From assembly GCA_964384625.1 (NCBI GenBank), contig CAYLNH010000196.1, positions 1 to 13,735 of the forward strand: a stretch of DNA of 13,735 nucleotides. The letters run 5' to 3'. The DNA comes from CAYLNH01 sp964384625 (lineage in GTDB: Bacteria; Verrucomicrobiota; Lentisphaeria; JABSQK01). Positions 1-7,370 of the stretch are shown here, piece by piece (positions within the stretch are counted from its first letter, which is position 1; each line of letters starts with the position of its first letter). The notes below the pieces were generated by a model. That model worked only from the letters and a program-made list of their open reading frames with translations. It searched no databases and was not told the DNA's origin. The translations under genes and the position numbers were made by a program.

Positions 1-591
1 GACGGCCATAAAGGCTTGCCAATCAACATGCCAACTGAATATTGTGGCCATAGGGATTCACGGAACGACGAAGGCTCGGTCACGGTGACCCAGATCCAGG
101 CGCTTCGCGCCTGCCGCAATGCCGGTATCAACGTGCCCCCCAGCACCATCAAGAAGGCGGACAACTACATCTTCAAATGCGCCAATCGCGACGGCGGCAT
201 CAGCTATTCCTATCGCACCCGCGGTCGCAGCATGCCGGCGATCACGGCAGCCGCCTGTGCGACCATGTACAACCTCGGCCGTTTCGAGCACAAGGTGGCG
301 GTCGGCGCCCTGCGTTACACCAAGAACCGAGTCAAGAAGAGCAGCAAGAACCCGGCGAATGCTTTCGGAGGCCATGGCTTCTACGGCCTCTTGTACTTCG
401 GACAGGCCATGTGGTTCGCCGGCGGCAAGGACTGGAACTGGTATTTCCCGATCGTACGCGACTACCTGCTCGAGAAAAGCCGATCCGACGGATCCTGGAG
501 ATCCGCCGGCCTGGGATCGATCTTCGCCACCAGCAGTGCCTTGCTGACCCTGCAGTTGCCCTACCGCTACCTGCCGGTTCTGCAGCGCTGA
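1..591 (+). CDS. Prenyltransferase/squalene-oxidase repeat protein, 3' part (5' end outside window)
   Basis: The frame is open from base 1 and ends at TGA 589-591, giving about 196 visible residues; a TTG at 16 and an ATG at 28 exist but neither has a convincing ribosome site, so I treat the gene as cut by the window edge. The product has the alpha/alpha-toroid repeats of the terpene-cyclase-like family: a 'EGSVTVTQIQALRACRNAG' repeat, then 'DGGISYSY...ITAAACATMYNLG', and the closing 'DGSW...FATSSALLTLQLPYRYLP'. No DXDD-type cyclase motif is visible in this part, so catalysis cannot be claimed. In Planctomycetota and Lentisphaerota such proteins are often encoded beside MoxR ATPase, VWA and PQQ-propeller genes and have no proven reaction. 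The next gene follows after 50 bp on the same strand, which fits an operon. The first 60 bases are about 48% GC against about 67% in the next 60, which is odd but short. Confidence 0.8.
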   Translation, partial: DGHKGLPINMPTEYCGHRDSRNDEGSVTVTQIQALRACRNAGINVPPSTIKKADNYIFKCANRDGGISYSYRTRGRSMPAITAAACATMYNLGRFEHKVAVGALRYTKNRVKKSSKNPANAFGGHGFYGLLYFGQAMWFAGGKDWNWYFPIVRDYLLEKSRSDGSWRSAGLGSIFATSSALLTLQLPYRYLPVLQR

Positions 592-627
592 GCAACAATT
601 CATTCCGCGTTCTCAACCGGTCTACAA

Positions 628-634
628 AAGGAAG
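628..634 (+). promoter_or_regulatory. Ribosome binding site of the TPR/PQQ protein gene
   Basis: AAGGAAG lies 7 bases before ATG 642. It decides the start, because the same frame stays open back to about 177 without a signal peptide, whereas ATG 642 gives a good one. Confidence 0.7.
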
Positions 635-641
635 ATGCTCC

Positions 642-3600
642 ATGCGTGCTTGTACCTGCCGTGCTGCTTCCCTCTTACATCTTCCGGCGCTCCTGTTGGC
701 GATCGCCCTTGCATTCGTCCTGACGCGTCCGGTCCAGGCACAGAAGCAGTCCCCGGGTGCGGGGAAGGACGCGACGCCGGCCCCGGCCCTGCGTGACGCC
801 GGCGTCCGCATGTACTCCGAACTCAACCTCCTCTTCCAGCAGGCCCGGGCCGCGGCGCGCGAAGGCAAGTTCGAGCATGTCTTTCGCCTGCTGGACATCG
901 TCATCCGCCGGGATGACGGTATCCCGACCAGCATAGACGGCGAACTCTTCCTCTCCGTTCGCCAACTGGCCCACAAGATCATCCTGGACATGCCCGAGAA
1001 CGCCCTGGCGGCCTACCGCGCGCTCAACGACCCCATCGTCCGCCGGCGTCTCGACAGCTTTGCCGCGGGCCTCGACATCGAGCTGCTCGAGGATACCTAC
1101 AAGACCCGCTTTCTCAGCACTCTGGGAGATGAGGCCGCCTTCCAGCTGGCCTGCTTCCACCTCGACCAACAGGACTACCCGCAAGCCCGGCGCATTCTCG
1201 GCGAAATCCACCGGCGCCATCCGGACCCGACGATTGCGGCCGATGAGCTGTTGCCGCGCCTGGCCTTGGCCTGCGTTCGCAGCGGCGACCTGACCGGTGC
1301 GCAGGACGCCTGGCAGGAGCTTGGCGACCGCAACGCCGGACTGTCGCCGGCCTGGAACACGGTGAAGACCGAAATCGAAGCCCTGCGCGCCAGCCGGCAG
1401 CGGCCCGCGAGCGAGTTCGCTGCCGCCTATGGCGACGGCCGCCGCCGCGGCCGCGGGCCCGCCGTCGAGGCCGCCGACAAGCCCCTCTGGTTGCTGCGCT
1501 GGAGCCACAAGCACGTCACCTATTTGGGCCCGCCGCAAGGGCTCTCCAAAAAAAGGCCCCTCGACATTGTCACCGACTCGGACAACATGGCCGGACATAT
1601 CCGCAAAACGCAGCAGCATCCCACCGACCAGGCCGTCTTCGACGGCGAGCGTGTCTGGTATGCCTCGCATCCGCACAGCTACTGCTACGATCTGCAGACC
1701 GGCAAAGGCATCTGGGAAGGCAAGGGCTTGTGGGAGAAGCAGCATACCTATCGTACCGTGAAGGGAAAGCAAAGTGACCGGGAACGCTGGCTTTTCCTCA
1801 ATCGTCTGAGTCGCGACCTGAGTCTGGTCGGCGATACGCTCTATCGCATCGAGCTCAACCACAAAGCCTCCTACGTGCCCAAGAACTTCGGGTTCACCTG
1901 GCGCAACGGCAAGCGCCTCGAGGCCGGGGCGGAGATCGCCGAGGGCAATGTGCTGAGCGCCTACGAGCGCGACAGCGGCAAGGTCCGCTGGCGCATCGGC
2001 CGGACGCTCGGCGCCAAGTCCAAGCTCGTCTTCCGCAAATCCAAGCCTGTCTTGCTGCCGTGGGCGCCCGCTATTCAGCTGGACGGCCGCTTCGACGAGT
2101 GGTCCAGGGGTTTGCCGTTGGAGATCCACGGCAAGAGCAAAGAGGAGGATCTCGGCATCGACGCCGCGGCCGTTTGGACCGCCGAGGGCGTCGTCGTCCG
2201 CGCCAAGGTCACGGATTCGATGATCGTCGAAGCCAAACAGAGCGAAGCTTTGTCCCAGGGCGATTCCCTCGAGATCTTCGCCGCCGCATTCCGCGGATCC
2301 TGGAACATGTACCAGACCCTTGTTTCCACCGGCGCCGACCCCAAGCATCCCGAATTGCGGCACATCGTTCTCGACCACCGTCGCGGCGTGGAGAAGATCA
2401 AGGCGCCCTTGGTGCAAACGGCGGGGGTGAAGGTCGAGGGCGGCTACCAGCTTGAGGTCCTCCTGCCCTGGAGCAACCTCGGCATCGCTCCGAAGGTCGG
2501 CGGGGAGATCGGCTTGCAGGTCTGTGTCAACGACCGCGACGGCCCCAAGAAACAGTGGGTCGGCAGTTGGTATCCGCGGCGACAGACGCATGCCGATCCG
2601 ACGAACATGCACCGGGTAATCCTGGCCAACGAGGCCGGTCGCGCCCCGAACACGCTCGCCGCCACCGAGCGCCCCATTGAATGGAAGGCCAATCGCGTAC
2701 GGTTCTTGGCCGCCCCCCTGCCGGCCGCCGGTCGGCTCGTCACACCCTTCAGGGACGAACTGGGCCTGAACCTGATCGGGCTCGACGCGGAGACCGGCGT
2801 ACCCGTCTGGAAGAGCCTGCTGGTGCCCGGCGGCCCCAGCATGGAAGGCCCCCGGAAGCCGATGCACCTGGGCTTGCACGGCGTCTTCGCCTACCTCTGC
2901 ACCGGCGGCGGCCGCATCGCCTGTGTCGATACCATCGACGGCCGCGTCGAATGGCTCGCCGTCTACGAACTGACCCGGCCGGCCACCGGAGCGCCGGCGG
3001 AAAGCCAGCCGCGGCGCGAGGGTGTCGAGTTCAACAACGCCGGCAGCTGGGAGGAGGATCTCGTCATCCCCTTCAAGGACTTGGTCCTTGCCTTCCCGAG
3101 CGATGCCCCCGCCATCGTCTGCCTGGACCGCCGTACCGGCCAGCGGCGCTGGGTCAAGCCCCGGCCCGACGGCGTCAAGTACGTCGTCGGCATGACCGCC
3201 GAGCACCTGGTCTTCGGCGGCGCCCGCATGATCATGGCCGTCAATCCCGCCACTGCCGAGCCGCAGTGGACCCAAGAGGTGAAGAGCACCGGTCGCGCCG
3301 CCCTCGCCGGCGAGGAAATCCTGGTCCCCGCCGACCATCAGATCCAGCGTCTCGAACTGGCCACCGGCAAACCCGGAAAACCGATCAGGGTGCATTTGCC
3401 GGACAACATGCCGCTCGGCAACCTCCACGCGAGCGCCGCCGGCATCCTTGTCGCAGGCCCCGACCGGCTCGCCATGATCACGGACGTGAGCCCGGTCCTG
3501 AAGGAACTCGAACGGCGGATTGCAGCCGGCCCCGACCCGGACGCGCTCGCTGAACGCGGCGGCCTCTACCTTCTCCTGCAGCGCTACCGCGAAGCGCTCA

Positions 3601-5675
3601 ATGACTTGCTTGCCGCCTGTGAGGCGATGGCCGAGGGACCGGCGCGTGAAGTGGCCCGCGGCCGCTTCCTCGAAGCCGTACTGCGGTTCGCACACGAGCA
3701 GCCAAAGCTTGCGGCCGACTACTACGAACGCGCCTGGTCGCTGGCGCGGACGCCGCGCGAGAAAGTGGAGATCGCCTGGTTGTACGGCACTTGGCTTGAA
3801 GGCCGCAAGAAGAGCGAAGCGGCCATCGCAGTCTACCTCCCGGCACTCTCAGTCGAGTCCGTGATGATCCTCGTGAACGAGGGCGATTGGCTGCGCTCCG
3901 GCCGGGCCGCGATCTGGGACCGCCTGCAGCCGCTGTACGCCAACGCCCCCGAACCCTTGCGCCGGCAAGTGGAGGAAGCTTTGCAGAAGGGACTGGAGCG
4001 CGCGGCGGCGGTCAAGGACCCCGCCGAACTCGTGGCCTTCTCGGTCGACTTCGCCGACAGCCCGCAGGCGAGCGCGGCCGCGCTGCAGGCGGCCGATCGC
4101 TTTGCCCGCCGCGGCTACCCCGGCGCCGCCACCGCCCTCTGCCTGCGATTCCGTCAGGCGTCCGACCCCGCAGCGCGACGGAACGCCGCGCTGAAGCTGC
4201 TGGACGTCCTGATCCAGGCCAAGCGCTTCACTGCGGCTGCCGGCGTGTTGGCCGACATCGAACGTCGCTATCCAAGCGCCGCCGAGCTTGAGCGAGCGCG
4301 CACCGCGCTGAGGCAGGTGAAGACGAGCTTTGCCGAGTTGCAGGTGAAGCCGCCCTTCCAGGTAGCCTGGAAGGGGAATCCCATACCCAAGCAGAGCACG
4401 CTGGAGGCGAACGCCAATGGGCTGGGCATCTACACCAGCGCCAAACCTTGGAGCATGGGCATGATCGATTTGCGCACCGGCAAACGGCGCTGGCAGCTCG
4501 AGGGCGACCGGGACCAAATCAAGGCCGTCAAGCGTGACGGCTCGCCCGGTACCGTGATCGCGTCCGAAAGCGCCGATTGGGTGAACGTCATCGACCTGAG
4601 CAACGGCAAGCAGGTTCGCCGTTTCGAGAAACCCTGGCTCCAAAGCACGATCGCGCCCGGCGAAGAGTACGGCTTCGCCCCGCTCACCACCGCCGCCCAC
4701 AGCGGCACGCTCGGCTGGCTCGACCTGCTCTCCGGCCGTCTGCTCTGGCAATGCCGCGGCATTCAGGACAAGCTGCCCAGGGTGAACTCCACCAACGTCG
4801 ATATCCGCGACTGGGGCCTGCAGGTATGGGGTCCCCCGGGCTTCCGCGACCCGCACAAACGACTCAAAAGCGCTTGGTATCGCAAGCCGAACAAGAAGGT
4901 ACCGCTACTCAAATTCGACGGACGCACCGGCAGCTACGAGAAGCAGGCGCTGGACAGCAGGAAGTGGGTAACCGAACGCCGCAAGCAGCGTGACAGCAAG
5001 CAAGAGAAGCTTGGCCTGCCGAAGCTCAAGCTCGCCGGCGGCCGCCTCTTGCGTTCAGACGGCGCCGGCAAGCCCCTCTGGCAAAGCCCCGAAGACCTCA
5101 AGGTCCGAAACTACTATCTCCTCGGCGGTGACCTCGCATTGATCCGCAGCGCCGGCGACGAGGCCGGCATCGTTCGTCTGAGCGACGGCCGCTTCATCTG
5201 GCGCAGCGGCAAGCAGATGGCTTGGCTCAAGTATCTCGACAGGAGGCTGGACTGGAGGAACTACGATCCGAACAGCGCCTGCACCTGCCTGCGGTTCGAC
5301 CAGAACCGCGTGGTCGCTGTCGCGCGCGACGGCGACGTCGTCTTCGACGGCATTTTGCCTGCGGGGGCGAGCCCGATCACGGTCCTCGCCAAGGACCTCC
5401 TGCTGGTCCGCCATCGCACGCGCACCAAGGTCGGCAGAAAGACCATTCGGAAGACCGCCTATCGCGTTCTGCGGGCGGACGGCAGTTTCACCAAGGACAG
5501 CCTGCCGCGCCCGCAAGACCTTCCGCCTTCGGCCAGACGAAAAGGCGCCCACGACTACAGCACCATTCTCCGCGGTCCCGGCGTGATTGTGATGCAAACC
5601 CGAGAAGGCAAATGCATCGCCTACCGCGGCACGGCCGACCGAACCGAAACCCAGCCGAAGGAAGAACCCGAATGA
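642..5675 (+). CDS. Exported TPR / PQQ-type beta-propeller protein with embedded CBM9-like domain
   Basis: Encodes 1677 residues. A signal peptide is seen at residues 1-36 (arginines, then a Leu/Ala-rich core, ending near 'RPVQAQ'), so it acts in the periplasm or on the outer membrane. Residues about 55-250 are helical TPR-like repeats. PQQ-type blades begin near 290; blade signatures such as 'DSGKVRWRIG', 'DAETGVPVWK', 'DGRVEW' and 'DRRTGQRRW' run to about 890. At about 467-666 a CBM9-like beta-sandwich interrupts the propeller: 'IQLDGRFDEW' opens it, 'GDSLEIFAA' and 'YQLEVLLPWSNLGI' are in its middle. A second TPR stretch covers about 950-1230, and further blades ('DLRTGKRRWQ', 'LLSGRLLWQC', 'DGRFIWRSG') run to the C-terminus. 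These propellers usually act as scaffolds; cofactor use is not implied, as the name PQQ describes the fold. Likely in one operon with the preceding repeat protein. Substrate or partner unknown; the CBM9-like domain suggests carbohydrate or cell-wall binding (inference). Confidence 0.85.
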   Translation: MRACTCRAASLLHLPALLLAIALAFVLTRPVQAQKQSPGAGKDATPAPALRDAGVRMYSELNLLFQQARAAAREGKFEHVFRLLDIVIRRDDGIPTSIDGELFLSVRQLAHKIILDMPENALAAYRALNDPIVRRRLDSFAAGLDIELLEDTYKTRFLSTLGDEAAFQLACFHLDQQDYPQARRILGEIHRRHPDPTIAADELLPRLALACVRSGDLTGAQDAWQELGDRNAGLSPAWNTVKTEIEALRASRQRPASEFAAAYGDGRRRGRGPAVEAADKPLWLLRWSHKHVTYLGPPQGLSKKRPLDIVTDSDNMAGHIRKTQQHPTDQAVFDGERVWYASHPHSYCYDLQTGKGIWEGKGLWEKQHTYRTVKGKQSDRERWLFLNRLSRDLSLVGDTLYRIELNHKASYVPKNFGFTWRNGKRLEAGAEIAEGNVLSAYERDSGKVRWRIGRTLGAKSKLVFRKSKPVLLPWAPAIQLDGRFDEWSRGLPLEIHGKSKEEDLGIDAAAVWTAEGVVVRAKVTDSMIVEAKQSEALSQGDSLEIFAAAFRGSWNMYQTLVSTGADPKHPELRHIVLDHRRGVEKIKAPLVQTAGVKVEGGYQLEVLLPWSNLGIAPKVGGEIGLQVCVNDRDGPKKQWVGSWYPRRQTHADPTNMHRVILANEAGRAPNTLAATERPIEWKANRVRFLAAPLPAAGRLVTPFRDELGLNLIGLDAETGVPVWKSLLVPGGPSMEGPRKPMHLGLHGVFAYLCTGGGRIACVDTIDGRVEWLAVYELTRPATGAPAESQPRREGVEFNNAGSWEEDLVIPFKDLVLAFPSDAPAIVCLDRRTGQRRWVKPRPDGVKYVVGMTAEHLVFGGARMIMAVNPATAEPQWTQEVKSTGRAALAGEEILVPADHQIQRLELATGKPGKPIRVHLPDNMPLGNLHASAAGILVAGPDRLAMITDVSPVLKELERRIAAGPDPDALAERGGLYLLLQRYREALNDLLAACEAMAEGPAREVARGRFLEAVLRFAHEQPKLAADYYERAWSLARTPREKVEIAWLYGTWLEGRKKSEAAIAVYLPALSVESVMILVNEGDWLRSGRAAIWDRLQPLYANAPEPLRRQVEEALQKGLERAAAVKDPAELVAFSVDFADSPQASAAALQAADRFARRGYPGAATALCLRFRQASDPAARRNAALKLLDVLIQAKRFTAAAGVLADIERRYPSAAELERARTALRQVKTSFAELQVKPPFQVAWKGNPIPKQSTLEANANGLGIYTSAKPWSMGMIDLRTGKRRWQLEGDRDQIKAVKRDGSPGTVIASESADWVNVIDLSNGKQVRRFEKPWLQSTIAPGEEYGFAPLTTAAHSGTLGWLDLLSGRLLWQCRGIQDKLPRVNSTNVDIRDWGLQVWGPPGFRDPHKRLKSAWYRKPNKKVPLLKFDGRTGSYEKQALDSRKWVTERRKQRDSKQEKLGLPKLKLAGGRLLRSDGAGKPLWQSPEDLKVRNYYLLGGDLALIRSAGDEAGIVRLSDGRFIWRSGKQMAWLKYLDRRLDWRNYDPNSACTCLRFDQNRVVAVARDGDVVFDGILPAGASPITVLAKDLLLVRHRTRTKVGRKTIRKTAYRVLRADGSFTKDSLPRPQDLPPSARRKGAHDYSTILRGPGVIVMQTREGKCIAYRGTADRTETQPKEEPE

Positions 5676-5684
5676 CACCGCTGC

Positions 5685-6120
5685 AGTTTCGGCCGGCCGC
5701 AGCAGCACCCGGCCCATTCCTTTGGATCGGCCCCCTCACGCATGAAAGGGTTGGCCTCCGAATCCCCCGCGATAGGCAACCGAACACGTCTTCGTGTCGA
5801 GTTTACCCCATTCGCACCGATCCCCAGCCACGGTGATGCTTTTCGTCCGGTCTTTCGAGATGGCGTTCCCCGAACACTCCGCCACACACCGCATACAACG
5901 GTCACCGATTTTGCCGGTGTACAAATCGGATCCCGGCGACAAGCATCAGCCCGGCTCGTCACCGATCTGGCGCCCCTGGAAACCGCACTGGCCGTAGCCC
6001 CGGCCCATGCCGGCCGGCGGCCGATTTCATTGCTGTTTTCGTGAGCGCCTTGCCATCACTTCCGTTTGCTGCCATGTAGGAGAGGTCGGCGGAAGCATTC
6101 CGGCCGGGCATTCGTCGGCA
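5685..6120 (-). pseudogene. Decayed 4Fe-4S (epoxyqueuosine-reductase-like) protein gene remnant
   Basis: Read on the minus strand from about 6120 to 5685, three frames join into one protein-like text. The first frame gives '...LSYMAANGSDGKALTKTAMK'. After a frameshift in the GC run near 6009-6022 comes 'MGRGYGQCGFQGRQIGDEPG', then a TGA at 5948-5946. The same frame resumes as 'SDLYTGKIGDRCMRCVAECS' and, further on, 'EWGKLDTKTCSVAYRGG'. A second shift at the five-C run 5764-5768 leads to 'SEANPFMREGADPKEW'. The CxxCxxxC core followed by 'GNAIS' and a later Cys is a 4Fe-4S ferredoxin-type motif, and the surrounding text resembles epoxyqueuosine-reductase-like iron-sulfur proteins of anaerobes. 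The 5' part of the gene is missing; homology fades where the regulator promoter begins. Three lesions in about 430 bases argue for a dead gene rather than sequencing error. The family assignment is from memory of motifs. Confidence 0.6.
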
Positions 6121-6146
6121 CGGATTGCGAGACCGGCCGGCCCTCT

Positions 6147-6156
6147 GGTATTATAA
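6147..6156 (+). promoter_or_regulatory. Possible distal operator half-site / UP-like element
   Basis: GGTATTATAA is the exact reverse complement of TTATAATACC at 6196-6205, which overlaps the -10 box downstream. The two copies are centred 49 bp apart, close to five helical turns. The AT-rich tract also falls about 50-60 bases before the predicted transcription start, where an UP element could sit. It may be an auxiliary operator for looping repression; function is inferred. Confidence 0.4.
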
Positions 6157-6173
6157 AAACCCCGACAATCCCC

Positions 6174-6202
6174 TTGACGGCATTATTGGTATGCATTATA
6201 AT
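6174..6202 (+). promoter_or_regulatory. Sigma70-type promoter of the regulator-pseudopilin-glycosidase operon
   Basis: TTGACG at 6174-6179 and a perfect TATAAT at 6197-6202 are separated by exactly 17 bases. A start site 6-7 bases past the -10 falls at 6208-6209, the A of the regulator's ATG, so the transcript would have essentially no leader. No Shine-Dalgarno sequence precedes that ATG. Confidence 0.75.
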
Positions 6203-6209
6203 ACCAATA
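6184..6209 (+). promoter_or_regulatory. Operator: 9-bp inverted repeat over the -10 box and start codon
   Basis: TATTGGTAT (6184-6192) and ATACCAATA (6201-6209) are perfect inverted arms around an 8-base centre. The left arm lies in the promoter spacer; the right arm covers part of the -10 box and the first base of the ATG. A dimer bound here would block RNA polymerase. The position next to a GntR-type regulator gene makes autorepression the simplest reading. Confidence 0.65.
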
Positions 6210-7360
6210 TGAACACCGTCAGTCACAAGGTCGTCTGTGATCGCAGCCCGCGGTCGCTGGCGCTCAAGGAGATCCTCGGCGCCATCGAGACCGGCGAGTT
6301 CGCCGTCGGCGACGGGATCCCCTCGGAGCGGGCGCTGGCCGAGCGAATCGGTGTTTCGCGGGTAACGGTCCGCTCCGTGCTGGAGCACCTGGAAGAGCAG
6401 CAGGTCCTGGCCCGCAAAGGCCGGCAGCGGGTGGTCCGTGCCGAGATGATCAAGCCGGTGAGCATCATGCAGAAGACCGTGCTGTTGCTGACGAATCTGA
6501 ACCGCGAGCCGAACAAGCTGAGCATTCCGCATCGGCATTTCGCGTTGGATCTGGGGATTCTGGAAGGCATCCGGCGCCGTGGTCTGTGTTGTCTGACGGT
6601 GTTTCAGGATGCCCTGGGGCAGGACAACATCAACCATTTCCGGCTTGATCCGCCCCAGGCGGTGGCGGCCGGCTACATGACGGAGGACTCGCCGGCCTGT
6701 CGCCGACTGGCGGCGGCGCTGGGGCCGGCGGGGGTACCGCTGGTGGTCGACAGCGACGAGCCGCAATGGCAGGAGCAGGACCGGGTGATTTCGGATCATG
6801 GGCAGGGCGCGCGTTCGTTGGTGGAATTTCTGACCGAACGCGGGTGCGGGCGGATTCTGCAGCTGGGCGTTGACAGTCCGGACTGTTACTGGTATCGGGC
6901 CCGTCGCCGCGGCTATGAAGAGGGCCTGGCGGCAGCCGGTCTGCAGCCGCTCCCGGAACTGGTGGTCAAGGGGCTCCTGCCGCGGTCGGCGTTCGGTCCG
7001 GACGACTACGACACGCGGGCCCGGCAGTTCGCCGGTTTCCTGGCGGACCGACTGGCGAATACCGACGAGCCGGCGGACGCGGTGATGTGCGTCAGCGACA
7101 GCGACGTGTTCTATGTGGCGGCGGCCTGCCGGCTGTTGGGCCTGGAGCCGAATCGCGACGTGGCGATTGTCGGCTACGACAATTACTGCCGCGAGTGCCA
7201 CGAGCTCGCGTGGGAGCCGACGTTGCCGTTGGCGACGGTGGACAAGCTGGATTACCGGCGCGGCGAACGTCTGGCGGAACTGGCTCTGCAGCGAGCCAAC
7301 GGCGAACTGCCGGAAGCGCCGCAGCGCGTTGTATTGAACCCGGAACTGATCACCTTGTGA
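6209..7360 (+). CDS. AraR-like regulator: GntR winged helix fused to LacI-type sugar sensor
   Basis: Encodes 383 residues. Residues about 15-76 form a GntR-type winged helix-turn-helix with the family signature 'PSERALAERIGVSRVTVRSVLEHLE' in residues 38-62. From about residue 85 on it looks like a LacI/periplasmic-binding-protein sensor: 'GARSLVEFLTERGCGRILQLG', 'GYEEGLAAAG', 'DAVMCVSDSDVFYVAAACRLLG' and 'DVAIVGYDNY' appear in the expected order, followed by 'PLATVDKLDYRRGERLAELAL'. This is the layout of Bacillus AraR, and it predicts a repressor released by a sugar ligand. I chose ATG 6209 because it matches the predicted transcription start; the frame is open back to a TTG at 6125 but that would lie upstream of the promoter. 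Its stop is 10 bases before the pseudopilin ATG, so the genes are coupled. Ligand unknown; arabinose should not be assumed. Confidence 0.88.
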   Translation: MNTVSHKVVCDRSPRSLALKEILGAIETGEFAVGDGIPSERALAERIGVSRVTVRSVLEHLEEQQVLARKGRQRVVRAEMIKPVSIMQKTVLLLTNLNREPNKLSIPHRHFALDLGILEGIRRRGLCCLTVFQDALGQDNINHFRLDPPQAVAAGYMTEDSPACRRLAAALGPAGVPLVVDSDEPQWQEQDRVISDHGQGARSLVEFLTERGCGRILQLGVDSPDCYWYRARRRGYEEGLAAAGLQPLPELVVKGLLPRSAFGPDDYDTRARQFAGFLADRLANTDEPADAVMCVSDSDVFYVAAACRLLGLEPNRDVAIVGYDNYCRECHELAWEPTLPLATVDKLDYRRGERLAELALQRANGELPEAPQRVVLNPELITL

Positions 7361-7363
7361 GGG
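7359..7363 (+). promoter_or_regulatory. Ribosome binding site that fixes the pseudopilin start
   Basis: GAGGG overlaps the regulator's TGA stop and is 7 bases before ATG 7371. It supports translation of the whole long leader of the pseudopilin. No in-frame ATG and no better ribosome site lies close before the canonical FTLIELL at 7584. Confidence 0.6.
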
Positions 7364-7370
7364 ACAGCCG

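Noticed and set aside
177..641. N-terminal extension of the TPR/PQQ protein frame upstream of ATG 642
   Set aside because: It overlaps the preceding gene in another frame; ATG 642 has a ribosome site and starts a signal peptide.
675..3695. A 1006-codon open frame on the minus strand
   Set aside because: It lies opposite the TPR/PQQ gene. Its translation is low-complexity (G, A, D, V, Q rich) with no domain motif, as expected opposite GC-rich coding DNA.
5742..6044. A 100-codon plus-strand open frame in the intergenic stretch
   Set aside because: No ribosome site or motif; the minus strand of the same DNA carries the iron-sulfur remnant.
6125..6208. N-terminal extension of the regulator from TTG 6125 or ATG 6191
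   Set aside because: The extension would lie across or before the near-consensus promoter, has no ribosome site, and adds residues before a standard GntR N-terminus.
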